A DNA stretch of 64,000 bases from Trissonchulus latispiculum (lineage: Eukaryota > Nematoda > Enoplea > Enoplida > Ironidae). The stretch's first letter is position 1. The number at the start of each line of letters is the position of its first letter. Location of the stretch: the NCBI GenBank assembly GCA_030248195.1, contig JASAND010012507.1:1-64000 (forward strand). The letters are read 5' to 3'. This document shows, piece by piece, positions 35,671-47,815 of the stretch. Below the pieces are notes generated by a model. The model ran no database searches. It worked only from the letters and a program-made list of their open reading frames with translations, and had not been told where the DNA came from. A program made the position numbers and the translations under genes.

Positions 35671-35674
35671 TTAA

Positions 35675-36393
35675 TAAAGATAGAATTTAAGTGATTTTTA
35701 GTCAACATTGTCGTTTAATATGAATATACATTTACTAGCTCGAATCTTAAGAGAAACACAGTAATTAATCAAAATCAGTCCAAAAAATTGGCTCTTTGAA
35801 GCCAACTGTACAGTCAGAATCGCTAAAAGCCAGCTAAAGTCAAACCCTAACTAATGTCGCATGGCAGCAACAGCTAAAATGCTGGGGTTTAAGTTGAACT
35901 GTGCACTGAAAGTCTAGAGTCGTCCGCCGTAGCGTCACTACTCTGCAATTATTCAGCCTACCTATAGGTTTAGTCGAGAAACTCAATGTGCTAACACTAT
36001 TAAAAGAGGGCGTTGAGGTGATAAGCCGAGGAGAGTTGAATAGGTCGATTCCCCATTTAGAGAAAGTTCAGAAAAGGGTGGAATGCACTATTTCATTCTA
36101 GAGTCCAACAATATACGATAGATTAATGGTTCGTGCTATAAAGCTTCTATTATTAGAACGAAGTAAGGCGAAAGCTAGTTTGCAAGATAAAGTTGTCAGC
36201 AACGGAAGTCTAGTTGATATTTATTTTCTAATTTATGTCTGGAAAAAAAACGAGTATAATATCAATGAGATAATGTATGAAAAGGTCTAGAAAAATCGAT
36301 TGAGGAGTAAAAATGTTTAGGAAAATGGCAGTTTTGCCAGAAATGAAATATATACATAGAATATATAGTATATATATATATATATATATATAT
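35675..36393. other. Intergenic, ends in a TA tract
   Basis: No gene is recognised. A (TA)n tract at about 36368-36394 directly precedes the next element. Confidence 0.5.
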
Positions 36394-37320
36394 ACAAGTA
36401 GGAAAAATGCTCCTTGCAGTCGCATGTAAAATGCAATATGAGCTAAGGGCAGCATTTAAATACGTAAAAGACAAGAGTTAAAATACTTAATATGAGCCAG
36501 CATCTAAATGGGTAGAAGACAAGATTCAAAATGCTTAATATGAGCCAGCATTTAAATGTCTAAAAGACAAGATTTAAATGCTTAATATGAGCAGCTCGCT
36601 TTCTCGGGCTCATATTGACGCCTTCAAGCTTGTAAGTAAACCTCAAGGTACTCAGTGAGGGTCAAGAAATGTCGACTAAAATGTATATACACATCTCCTG
36701 ACCTAAACGCCTCTATTAGTCGCTATAAAGACAACTGCAGGAACTGTCAGATCCTTATTCAGCACGTAATCGTAATGACGTTATAGCTCTAGCCCCGCAT
36801 ATTATAGCGCTTGTTATATTACGTTATATATATATAGTTTAGCTTACATACTAGTGCGATTTCAGCTGGCAGCTTGCTATAACTGACTTCTGAAAAAGAA
36901 GATGAGCTGGACTGTAAAAACAGAAATAAGCTGACAAGTAATACGTTTTCGAAATAAAAGCGTTTGTTTTAATTAAATTGCTTAGAGTTATCTTGTGGTT
37001 AGACAACTTGACAAATAAATAGGAATTTGACGCATGTCACATTGGCGAAAATAACGGGCCTTGAAGGAGTCATTTAAGTGGCTGTAAATGTGGCGTCAAT
37101 ATGAGCCCGAGAAAGCGAGCTGCTCATATTAAGCATTTAAATCTTGTCTTTTAGACATTTAAATGCTGGCTCATATTAAGCATTTTGAATCTTGTCTTCT
37201 ACCCATTTAGATGCTGGCTCATATTAAGTATTTTAACTCTTGTCTTTTACGTATTTAAATGCTGCCCTTAGCTCATATTGCATTTTACATGCGACTGCAA
37301 GGAGCATTTTTCCTACTTGT
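36394..37320. mobile_element. Long-TIR MITE with internal tandem repeats (left arm)
   Basis: Inverted repeats of roughly 245 bp start ACAAGTAGGAAAAATGC and end GCATTTTTCCTACTTGT. Within each repeat, about three units of roughly 53 bp carry TTAATATGAGCCAGCAT. The middle, about 430 bp, shows no protein. No clear TSD: one side is a TA tract and the other runs into the satellite. The mirror copy is at 41099-42018 and a truncated copy at 58842-59055. Confidence 0.88.
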
Positions 37321-37329
37321 CTTCTTCCA

Positions 37330-38860
37330 TTTTTGGTATTGTTGTAGAGTACGTGGCAGCATATTCGATCTCATTCTGACCCACACAGGACCCACCCACC
37401 GCTGTTTTTGGGGACTTTTCCCAACGTTGACCCTGGCCGAGGAACCACGAGCGCCATGCAGCCCGAGGGTCACATCCGTCGGTTTCGGCAATATGCCCAT
37501 TGAAACGAGCGTAGTCGATTTACTATATATGCCCCCGACAAAAACGCCGAAAAACGCTGTTTTAGGCCGTTTGACCAGTGGTCAATAGGTCCCCTAGGCC
37601 GTAGTGACCACTGGTCACTTCCATCGGTTTCGGCAATATGCCCATTGAAACGAGCGTAGTCGATTTACTATATATGCCCCCGACCAAAACGCCGAAAAAC
37701 GCTGTTTTAGGCCATTTGACCAGTGGTCAATAGGCCCCCGAGGCCATAGTGACCAGTGGTCACTTCCATCGGTTTCGGCAATATGCCCATTGAAACGAGC
37801 GTAGTCGATTTACTATATATGCCCCCGACCAAAACGCCGAAAAACGCTGTTTTAGGCCATTTGACCAGTGGTCAATAGGCCCCCGAGGCCATAGTGACCA
37901 GTGGTCACTTCCATCGGTTTCGGCAATATGCCCATTGAAACGAGCGTAGTCGATTTACTATATATGCCCCCGACCAAAACGCCGAAAAACGCTGTTTTAG
38001 GCCGTTTGACCAGTGGTCAATAGGCCCCTAGGAAAGGGGCCGCACGAGCGTAGTCGATTTACTATATATGCCGCCGAAAAACGCTGTTTTAGGCCATTTG
38101 ACCAGTGGTCACTTCCATCGGTTTCGGCAATATGCCCATTGAAACGAGCGTAGTCGATTTACTATATATGCCCCCGACCAAAACGCCGAAAAACGCTGTT
38201 TTAGGCCATTTGACCAGTGGTCAATAGGCCCCCGAGGCCATAGTGACCAGTGGTCACTTCCATCGGTTTCGGCAATATGCCCATTGAAACGAGCGTAGTC
38301 GATTTACTATATATGCCCCCAACCAAAACGCCGAAAACCGCTGTTTTTGTGAGTTTTCCCAACTTTGACCCCGGGCGAGGAACCACGGGAGCCATGCTGA
38401 CCAGTGGTCACTTCGGACGGTATCGGCAGTATGCTCATCGTTTTCAGCGACCCCGATTTACTATATATGGGCACCACCAAATGGCCGAAAATAGCTGTTT
38501 TTGGGGACTTTTCCCAACTTTGACCCTGGGCGAGGAACCACGGGCGCCATGCAGCCCGAGGGTCACATCCGTCGGTTTCGGCGATATGCTCATCGTTTTC
38601 AGCGACCCCGATTTCCTATATATGGGCACCACCAAATGGCCGAAAATAGCTGTTTTTGGGGACTTTTCCCAACTTTGACCCTGGGCGAGGAACCACGGGC
38701 GCCATGCAGCCCGAGGGTCACATCCGTCGGTTTCGGCGATATGCTCATCGTTTTCAGCGCCCCCGATTTACTATATATGCGCACCACCAAATGGCCGAAA
38801 AACGCTATTTTAGACGACTTTTTGACAATTTTCTATGTTGGGGCCTCGAAAAATTTCTAA
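37330..38860 (+). repeat. Satellite array, left arm (about 144-bp and 155-bp units)
   Basis: Two related unit types follow each other. Type A (about 144 bp) contains GAAACGAGCGTAGTCGATTT, near 37506, 37651, 37796, 37942, 38045 (short unit), 38147 and 38291, and GACCAGTGGTC words. Type B (155 bp) contains GGGCGAGGAACCACGGGCGC and GCTCATCGTTTTCAGCG, three units from about 38425. The open frames here drift through all frames because 155 is not divisible by three. Confidence 0.93.
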
Positions 38861-39271
38861 GTCCAAACGCTTCGCAACCCCATGTTTGACAGTCTGTAAA
38901 AATCGCTAGGAGCAAAATTGGGCAAAAATAATCAATAGTGAACAGGTTCATGGTTATGCTAACAAGATAATAATAGGTAAAGGTTACCACCATAAGCCAT
39001 GTGAAAAATCCGTTGGACACAAAATTGTACAAAAGCGTAAAGGACGAACACAACAGAAAAAAACCACACATACAAAGTGGTCAGAAAAGTCGATTTTTTC
39101 AAAGTTCATTTTTTCCGGGCAAGTTTGGTATCATTCGAAAGCTCTTGGCCTGGAGATTTCAGAAATGCAAATTTTAGCTCTCAACTCCTTACCGTTAATT
39201 AGTTTTGCTTAATTAACGTTTTCAAAGGCTGCATTTGACCGTTTTAGCTCATCTCCGAGCTACCCCATGAT
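38861..39271. other. Non-repeat sequence beside the palindrome centre
   Basis: About 400 bp between satellite and centre, mirrored at 39337-39785. A 101-codon frame on the mirrored side (39511-39816) has hydrophobic stretches but no recognised domain and runs into the satellite. Confidence 0.5.
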
Positions 39272-39281
39272 TTTATATATT

Positions 39282-39336
<55 letters not shown>
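39272..39336. repeat. (TA)n centre of the giant palindrome
   Basis: An almost pure TA tract separates TAGCTCATCTCCGAGCTACC at the left from GGGGTAGCTCGGAGAGC at the right, its reverse complement. The right side has about 13 additional bases before the symmetry resumes. The tract itself can pair with itself, so the arms meet with no real spacer. Confidence 0.93.
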
Positions 39337-39339
<3 letters not shown>

Positions 39340-39784
39340 TGGGGTAGCTCGGAGAGCACCCCATAATATGAGCTAAAACGGTCAAATGCAGTTTTTGAAA
39401 ACGTTAATTAAGCAAAACTAATTAACGGTAAGGAGTTGAGAGCTAAAATTTCCATTTCTGAAATCTCCAGGCCAAGAGCTTTCGAATGATACCAAACTTG
39501 CCCGGAAAAAATGAACTTTGAAAAAATCGACTTTTCTGACCACTTTGTATGTGTGGTTTTTTTTCTGTTGTGTTCGTCCTTTACGCTTTTGTACAATTTT
39601 GTGTCCAACGGATTTTTCACATGGCTTATGGTGGTAACCTTTACCTATTATTATCTTGTTAGCATAACCATGAACCTGTTCACTATTGATTATTTTTGCC
39701 CAATTTGGCTCCTAGCGATTTTTACAGACTGTCAAACATGGGGTTGCGAAGCGTTTGGACTTAGAAATTTTTCGAGGCCCCAAC

Positions 39785-41098
39785 ATAGAAAATTGTCAAA
39801 AAGTCGTCTAAAATAGCGTTTTTCGGCCATTTGGTGGTGCCCATATATAGGAAATCGGGGTCGCTGAAAACGATGAGCATATCGCCGAAACCGACGGATG
39901 TGACCCTCGGGCTGCATGGCGCCCGTGGTTCCTCGCCCAGGGTCAAAGTTGGGAAAAGTCCCCAAAAACAGCTATTTTCGGCCATTTGGTGGTGCGCAGA
40001 TATAGGAAATCGGGGTCGCTGAAAACGATGAGCATATCGCCGAAACCGACGGATGTGACCCTCGGGTTGCATGGCGCCCGTGGTTCCTCGCCCAGGGTCA
40101 AAGTTGGGAAAAGTCCCCAAAAACAGCTATTTTCGGCCATTTGGTGGTGCCCATATATAGGAAATCGGGGTCGCTGAAAACGATGATCATATCGCCGAAA
40201 CCGACGGATGTGACCCTCGGGCTGCATGACGCTCGTGGTTCCTCGCCCAGGGTCAAAGTTGGGAAAAGTCCCCAAAAACAGCTATTTTCGGCCATTTGGT
40301 GGTGCCCATATATAGTAAATCGGGGTCGCTGAAAACGATGAGCATACTGCCGATACCGTCCGAAGTGACCACCGGTCAGCATGGCGCCCGTGGTTCCTCG
40401 CCCAGGGTCAAAGTTGGGAAAAGTCCCCAAAAACAACTATTTTCGGCGTTTTGGTTGGGGGCATATATGGTAAATCGACTACGTTCGTTTCAATGGGCAT
40501 ATTGCCGAAACCGATGGAAGTGACCACTGGTCACTATGGCCTCGGGGGCCTATTGACCACTGGTCAAATGACCTAAAACAGCGTTCTTCGGCGTTTTGGT
40601 CGGGGGCATATATAGTAAATCGACTACGCTCGTTTCAATGGGCATATTGCCGAAACCGATGGAAGTGACCAGTGGTCACTACGACCTAGGGGACCTATTG
40701 ACCACTGGTCAAATGGCCTAAAACAGCGTTCTTCGGCGTTTTGGTCGGGGGCATATATAGTAAATCGACTACGCTCGTTTCAATGGGCATATTGCCAAAA
40801 CCGATGGAAGTGACCAGTGGTCACTACGACCTAGGGGACCTATTGACCACTGGTCAAATGGTCTAAAACAGCGTTTTTCGCCGTTTTGGTCGGGGGCATA
40901 TATAGTAAATCGACTACGCTCGTTTCAATGGGCATATCGCCGAAACCGACGGATGTGACCCTCGGCGCACGTGGTTCCTCGGCCTGGGTCAACGTTCGGA
41001 AAAGTCCCCAAAAACAGCGGTGGGTGGGTCCTGTGTGGGTCAAAATGAGATCGAATATGCTGCCACGTACTCTACAGCAATACCAAAAATGGAAGAAG
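39785..41098 (-). repeat. Satellite array, right arm
   Basis: The same two unit types, inverted: four type-B units at 155-bp spacing (from about 39831, 39986, 40141, 40296) and about four type-A units of roughly 142 bp (near 40480, 40620, 40762, 40905). The left arm has about three B and seven A units. Confidence 0.92.
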
Positions 41099-42018
41099 AC
41101 AAGTAGGAAAAATGCTCCTTGCAGTCGCATGTAAAATGCAATATGAGCTAAGGGCAGCATTTAAATACGTAAAAGACAAGAGTTAAAATACTTAATATGA
41201 GCCAGCATCTAAATGGGTAGAAGACAAGATTCAAAATGCTTAATATGAGCCAGCATTTAAATGTGTAAAAGACAAGATTTAAATGCTTAATATGAGCAGC
41301 TCGCTTTCTCGGGCTCATATTGACGCCACATTTGCAGCCACTTAAATGACTCCTTCAAGGCCCGTTATTTTCGCCAATGTGACATGCGACAAATACCTAT
41401 TTATTTGTCAAGTTGTCTAACCACAAGATAACTCTAAGCAATTTAATTAAAACAAACGCTTTTATTTCGAAAACGTATTACATGTCAGCTTATTTCTGTA
41501 CTTACAGTCCAGCTCATCTCTTTCAGAAGTCAGTTATAGCAAGCTGCCAGCTGAAATCGCACTAGTATGTAAGCTAAACTATATATAACGTAATATAACA
41601 AGCGCTATAATATGCGGGGCTAGAGCTATAACGTCATTACGATTACGTGCTGAATAAGGATCTGACAGTTCCTGCAGTTGTCTTTATAGCGACTAATAGA
41701 GGCATTTAGGTCAGGAGATGTGTATATACATTTTAGTCGACATTTCTTGACCCTCACTGAGTACCTTGATGTTTACTTACAAGCTTGAAGGCGTCAATAT
41801 GAGCCCGAGAAAGCGAGCTGCTCATATTAAGCATTTAAATCTAGTCTTTTACACATTTAAATGCTGGCTCATATTAAGCATTTTGAATCTTGTCTTCTAC
41901 CCATTTAGATGCTGGCTCATATTAAGTATTTTAACTCTTGTCTTTTACGTATTTAAATGCTGCCCTTAGCTCATATTGCATTTTACATGCGACTGCAAGG
42001 AGCATTTTTCCTACTTGT
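41099..42018. mobile_element. Long-TIR MITE with internal tandem repeats (right arm)
   Basis: Counterpart of 36394-37320. Same ends and internal repeats, with substitutions inside (for example AAATGTGTAAAAG in place of AAATGTCTAAAAG). Confidence 0.88.
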
Positions 42019-42857
42019 ATATATATATATATACATATATACATACGTATATATTCTATGGTATATATTTCATTTCTGGCAAAACTGCCAGTTTTTCCTA
42101 AACATTTTTACTCCTCCAAATTCGATTTTCTAGAACCTTTTCATACATTATGCTCATGATGATAGTTATACTCGTTGTTTTTTCCAGACATAAATTAGAA
42201 GAATAAATATCAAAGCCTAGACTTCCAGAATTTGCGTGGACAAACTTTATCTTGCAAACTAAGCTTGTCGCCTGTGACTGTCGGTATCTAATATAGATAA
42301 AGCTTTTATAGCATCGAACCAGTTAATCGTATCGGTTAATTAGTTGGTTTTGGACTGCATAGAAATGAAATAGTGCAATGTTGCCACCATCAGCTGTTTC
42401 GTGAACTTTCTATGCGTTGTGGAAAAATGAGGGAATCGACCTATTTTCAACTCTCCGTCGATGACCAGTTTGTACTCCACCTTTCAATTCGCCGTCAGCT
42501 AGCAGCATGTTGTGGTAATAATAGTGTTAGCACATTGAGTTTCTCGACTAAACCTATAGGTAGGCTGAATAATTGCAGAGTAGTGACGCTACGGCGGACG
42601 ACTCTAGACTTTCAGTGCACAGTTCAACTTATAAGCCAAACCCCAGCATTTTAGCTGTTGCTGCCATGCGACATTAGTTAGGGTTTGACTTTAGCTGGCT
42701 TTTAGCGATTCTGACTGTACAGTTGGCTTCAAAGAGCCAATTTTTTGGACTGATTTTGATTAATTACTGTGTTTCTCTTAAGATTCGAGCTAGTAAATGT
42801 ATATTCATATTAAACGACAATGTTGACTAAAAATCACTTAAATTCTATCTTTATTAA
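42019..42857. other. Intergenic, mirror of 35675-36393
   Basis: Starts with a TA tract, then sequence shared with the left arm but more diverged around 42190-42370. No gene is recognised. Confidence 0.5.
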
Positions 42858-43796
42858 GGTGGTAGTACCACTACGGGATTTCCTACTTAATTTTTCCATG
42901 GATGAAGCAATCCTGCAAAACATAGCGTAAAGCAAAACGGGTTGGCAAACTATCTTTGCACAAAATCTTGGTGTCAGGGAGTGCATAATTGGCTAGCTAC
43001 CATCGTAGCTTTGCGCGTGCGCAAATAATCAAAATTTTATTTAAGTTTTATATATTAAATTTTGCCCTGCCGTGTGAAAGAGCACAAAAACGCTTTCAAA
43101 TGATGTGCATATGTCTTCTGTACGTGGTTTCTAACAAAAGTTACAGATGATTTTACATATAGCTGGTTTACGTTGATCGTTTGCACAAGCAATGTATATA
43201 AGATCATTTTATAAAAAAATTAAATCCATTGGGTTTAGGAGGTTGTCATTGTGTTACTTATGCGTATTATTTAACAAAAACACTATGCAGCGTAATTGAA
43301 AGCATAGCGAATTCCTAAAACCAAAGCAAACAATGAAAAGTTGCGAATTCTTTATTTTTATTTTCTCGCAACTGCTTCAACTAAACTTGACCAAATTTTA
43401 CAGATATGTTTTATATCTGCATACGCTCAGGTCGTTTCCTTTGATTTTGGAAAAACGCAGTAGTGGGCAAGATATAGAATTTACAATATTTCAAAATAAG
43501 CTTAAAATCGAAAATGCACTTTTACGAAAAACTAAAAAAACGGCCTGAGAGTATAAATTAATAAAGCTTGCATGGAAAATTTCAAACAAATTCATAAAGG
43601 AATGCAGAAGATATTTAACTTCAAAACTTTTAATACATTTCCTCTTGTGTAGACAGCAAGCCAGCTCCCACAATGTTCAGGCAAGTGCATTTGATGTAAA
43701 ACATGATAGAGAAATGTGCCAAATGTTAAGCCGATTAATTAAGTTTTTAGTTCACAGTATCTGTTCAAAGCCCACCCCGTTAGTGGTACTACCACC
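42858..43796. mobile_element. TTAA-flanked element, right-arm copy
   Basis: Mirror of 34724-35670. TTAA at 42854-42857 and 43797-43800; ends GGTGGTAGTACCACTA and TAGTGGTACTACCACC form a longer perfect inverted repeat than on the left, so this copy better preserves the original end. Confidence 0.88.
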
Positions 43797-43800
43797 TTAA

Positions 43801-46201
43801 ACGTTCTTATCGAATATTTTTACTTGTAGATTTTCGATGAAGAAAGAAAAGATTGGTTTGATTTGTTTCTGGATCGATTTACATTTTCTGTGTCGTGTTG
43901 TTTGCGATGAGTGCTTGTCTGGATGTACTTTTATTGGTTTTTGTTATCTAACATTTTACTGTTTACTTTTTACTGTTATTTTACGCATACAGTTGTCTGG
44001 TTTATATATGTTGCAGTTCGAAATGTATGTTGCTTTGTTATATATTGTTTACGATGCAGTAGAAAGTCATATATAATTGTTTCAGTTTTGGTGTTTAATT
44101 TCCAAATGTTTATTCTAGTGGCGCTGCCGTTTTCTGTGTCCTATAAATTTTCTATGGATTAGAGAATGTTGATTCGCTTCCAAAATCCTTAATAGTTTAA
44201 CAACATAGTGTTCGATATTAAGTGATATGCAGGCTCAGGTTGGTCATTTTTCTGAATCAACTATAAAATTCAAATCTTTCCCGTATTCCCTGTGGTTGCA
44301 GTTTGTGATACGATACCAGCACGTTTATACTTTTTTGCTAACGTCTTTGAAAATAGTTATATACCGTCTGTATTGCTTTGTACCTGCAAAATATATACGT
44401 GTATAACTGTTTGCATTTCGTGTTAATGCCATTATCTGATAATAAACTTTTTTGAATACTTTGCTTTAAGTTGGCTAGGCTCGTCCTTTAGCTCGCCGAA
44501 CAATACCCTCTTTCGCAATTCTTTTCTGGGTCCCTTGGACTACGGATTCATTGGATTGATGTGACAACAGTTCATTTCAAATTTCTCAGGGATTCTCAGC
44601 GTGTAAACATTGGCGAAAACGTTTCAAAAACGCGTTTACGCCAAATTAAATACTAAAACTTGGAGCTATAAAATCGTACACCAATGATTTTTATTTCATT
44701 GTTGCGTAAAACGAGATCTCAAAATTAGTTCGGTTTAGGCAATATATATCATACAAATCGGGCTGGGCAACTAAGAAATGTATCTTGCAGTAATGATGAA
44801 ATACCTAGAATTTTCGTGGAAACGATATTTTTACTGGATTAGTAAGAGATTGCCCAAACCTAACTGCATAATTTTACATTGTTAAAAAGAGCTCGTTCTA
44901 CATTACATAATGATGTAAAAATTAACGCTGTAGGACTTTAACAGCTCAAGTTGCAATTTAATGTTTCGAAAACGCCAAACGAGAAAAATGTGAGCGTAGT
45001 ACGTTTAAACGCTGTGAAACCCAAGAGTAGTAATGTTTTGATGTGACCTTTGGTTTTGATTAGATTTGATTATTCTTCTGACCGTCCAAAAATCATTTGG
45101 TTTAATCGATTTTCACGCTCCCAAAATTTAATCGGATCTCTTTAACTACATATTTCCCCCCAAAAGACCCAATTTAACTATTCCCCTCCAAATTGGAAAG
45201 TGAACATTCTCGCATTAAAGTAGTCGCATGTGTAATATACAGAAATGGCACAGATCAGAGATACTTCTGATCAATTTTTTAACCAAAGACTAAACTTTGA
45301 AATTTTGAATTTTACAAAACTTTGAATTTTAAAAGTATTTAAAGTTAACTTTTTCTTCGGTTTTGCTAAAAACTTGAATAAAGGGGTGTTCTGGGTAGCT
45401 AAACACGAAACGGAAGTCTGTTTTTCGATTCAGCTTTTCGTTAGCTCGGTGTAAGCTTACAACTTAAGCAACATAAGCTTCTAACTAGGTTTGAAAATCT
45501 GATTCGAAAAACTTCAAATTCGTGCTCAGCACCCGTGAAAACCTCCGGTAGCTTATATAACTTAGAATACATTTTAATACAGATGACCCAAATTTTACTA
45601 TTCCCCCCAAACAAGTTGGGGGGGGAATAGTTAGATCCATTTAATCTGTTTGATTTGATTTAATTTTTAGAGGCGCAGCATGTCTCTTATGTTTGACGCA
45701 TTTTGCTTGATAAATATACTCTTAACCGTAAATGCGTGTAAACAATGGTTCAAGATAGAGCTAGTATGACTTGTGTGTGAAATTTTGTCTTTCATTCCAA
45801 AGAACTTCTGTTTCCGATTTAGACCCATATTACGCATATGTGTATTGGGTTACTTTCAATTCTAAAATCGGAAACCCCTATATACATCTTTTCAGCAAAA
45901 TCGAAGACAAAAAATTTTTCGGTTCCCCTTGGTCCCCCCTTACCAAACTAAAATTTTAAAATTTCTAAAAAATCTTTAAAATTTTAAAATTTTTGCATTT
46001 TTGAAATCAGCAGGTCCGAAAACCTATCCCTACCAAATTTTAACTCAATCCGTCAAAGTGTGCATCTTCAGTACTTCTAAGAAGCTATGGGGGGGATAAT
46101 GGGAAAGACCCTTAAACTTTATTTTCGATATAAAGGTGAATTCCTCAAGCTTTATAAAAATCTTTAAACAATGTTTTGCGCGTGTATTTTCTGTAAAGCA
46201 A
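43801..46201. other. Intergenic, mirror of 32367-34719
   Basis: No gene is recognised. Indels relative to the left arm include sequence around 45590-45640 and 46060-46110. Confidence 0.5.
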
Positions 46202-46205
46202 TTAA

Positions 46206-47448
46206 GGGGGGGTCCATCATGAAAAATTTTTAGACAACGGATTTCGCTCGTTTTCGCACATAAGTTAGCCACATATGTCGTGCATATCAAGTTTAAATTT
46301 TGAGTTGTTTTGTTCAGTTCTCCGTAAGTTACGAGCCATCAACTGTGTGCAATTTGAATATGAGCGCGAGCACAAGGGTGCTGCAGCCAGCTGAGGCAAA
46401 TTTTCGCAAATCAACTGTATGTTTTTAGCTTATTTTGTTATACACCTTTAAAAACTATTAAGAAAGCGTTTTCGTACAGTTTCCAGCCGGATGGGCTTGA
46501 TCCGAAGCTTCTATAAAGAATTTCTCGGAGAAACTAGGCCCTTGTTTCTCCTGATGTAATGAAACATTTAACAGCGGTTAACTTGAAGTAGAAGCATTTC
46601 CGGTCCATAGTTCTATGAGAAGAATTCATCCCTGCAATGAGCGCTTTCGATTGATGTATAATATGACATATTTTGAAAATTTTTAAAAATCGCTGTTTTG
46701 TGAAATTCGGGGTTCGAGGGTCCCGTTTGGCACGCTGAGAAGTACTGGACGCAGGTATCAGCATAATTCATGCTGCAAATAGATCCGAAGACATGAATAC
46801 ACACGTTGGAATAGAAAATAGGCAATTTAGGACCATACTGTTGTCGGAATTTAGCCAAGTATTCGAAAAAACCGAAATTTTAAAAATTTTGCTAAAAATG
46901 CCCATTTTTGCGCCAAAAAGATCTCGAAACTGGAAAAACATACAATGAAACCATTGGTATCAATGGAACCGCCAATTCAAGTACTACGGAACCCTGGAGT
47001 TAGAATTGTCATTTAGGCCTCTGAATTAGCGTAATTTGCAATTCTTTCCGAAGACCCCACTTTTCAGCTGCAAAAAACGTTGAATTTTGACGATTTTCCA
47101 CCGTTTTCGATAAATAAAAAATTTTTTAAATATTTTAGGGGCCTAAATCAAAATTCTAGTTCCAGCGTACCGCGGTTTATGATTATAGCTACATTATAAA
47201 TATAAAATTATGCAGGATTACAACTGTTTGTCGAGAGATCTTTTTGGCGCAAGAATAAAATTACCACTTTTTCTGTTTCCTATGTTTAACACATGCGGAC
47301 CTCGACTTTGAGGTGAAATAACTCAACAACCGTAAGAGATACGAGTTTAATTTGAAAACTCGTTAAAATATCCCACTAAAATGTTATTATATGTGAAAAT
47401 GAGCGAAATCGGAGATGGTCGAAAAATCGACCAAAAATGGACCCCCCC
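46206..47448. mobile_element. TTAA-flanked element, right-arm copy
   Basis: Mirror of 31105-32362 with TTAA at 46202-46205 and 47449-47452. Here both ends read as GGGG/CCCC-TCCAT type. Confidence 0.75.
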
Positions 47449-47494
47449 TTAAGAGCTCTCTTGTATAAAATAATTAACCTTTTAAGTATCCAAA

Positions 47495-47815
47495 TCACAA
47501 ATCTCAGCAGTTTTTATCTACAAACCACAAAAACATACAGCGAGCAATCGTCCGTAGTGGATGGATACCCGTTGGGATAAATTTGAAGTTTAGAGATTGA
47601 TTCCTTCCGGCTCTGACTCCGGCTTTCGGTTCCTTCGAGTTTTGATATAAATAATGTGTTTTTGGCCATTGACAAACACACAATTGAAACTACCGCTGTT
47701 ATGTGGTTCTTTCTCTGTTCTGCCGTGGTTCTTCTGAATCCGAAGTTGATGAAAATGAGCTAACAAGCAAGCTTCCGTGCAAAAGTTAAGTTTCCGCGGG
47801 GCGAGCATTCGGAAG
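47495..47815 (-). pseudogene. Possible MATH-like fragment, right-arm copy
   Basis: Mirror of 30743-31045. The frame APRKLNFCTEACLLAHFHQL continues through FNCVFVNGQKHIIYI to GINL-stop, longer than in the left arm. One extra T after GINL shifts out the LQIYPNGY part that the left arm reads in frame. Functional status is doubtful. Confidence 0.3.

Larger units (their letters stand above)
20053..39271 (+). repeat. Left arm of a 38.7-kb inverted duplication
   Basis: Read in reverse complement, this arm matches 39337-58729 in order throughout: VPS28 exons 2-8, all inserted elements with the same target duplications, the satellite array and the sequence next to the centre. The match starts at CATAATATATGTGTTTGTAG (about 20053), facing the end of homology at 58729. 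The right arm has about 170 bp extra at 58432-58605. Differences include substitutions, small indels and tandem-copy changes. I did not compute percent identity. Confidence 0.93.

Noticed and set aside
38250..38860. Long overlapping open frames (up to 142 codons) with repeated GTFPNFDPGRGT-like text, and their mirror at 39761-40436
   Set aside because: The 155-bp satellite unit is open in all three frames and is not a multiple of three, so the frames simply follow each other through the array. No start context, splice sites or domain.
37330..41098. CRISPR-like array
   Set aside because: Units of 144-155 bp are tandem with no unique spacers, in a spliced eukaryotic locus.
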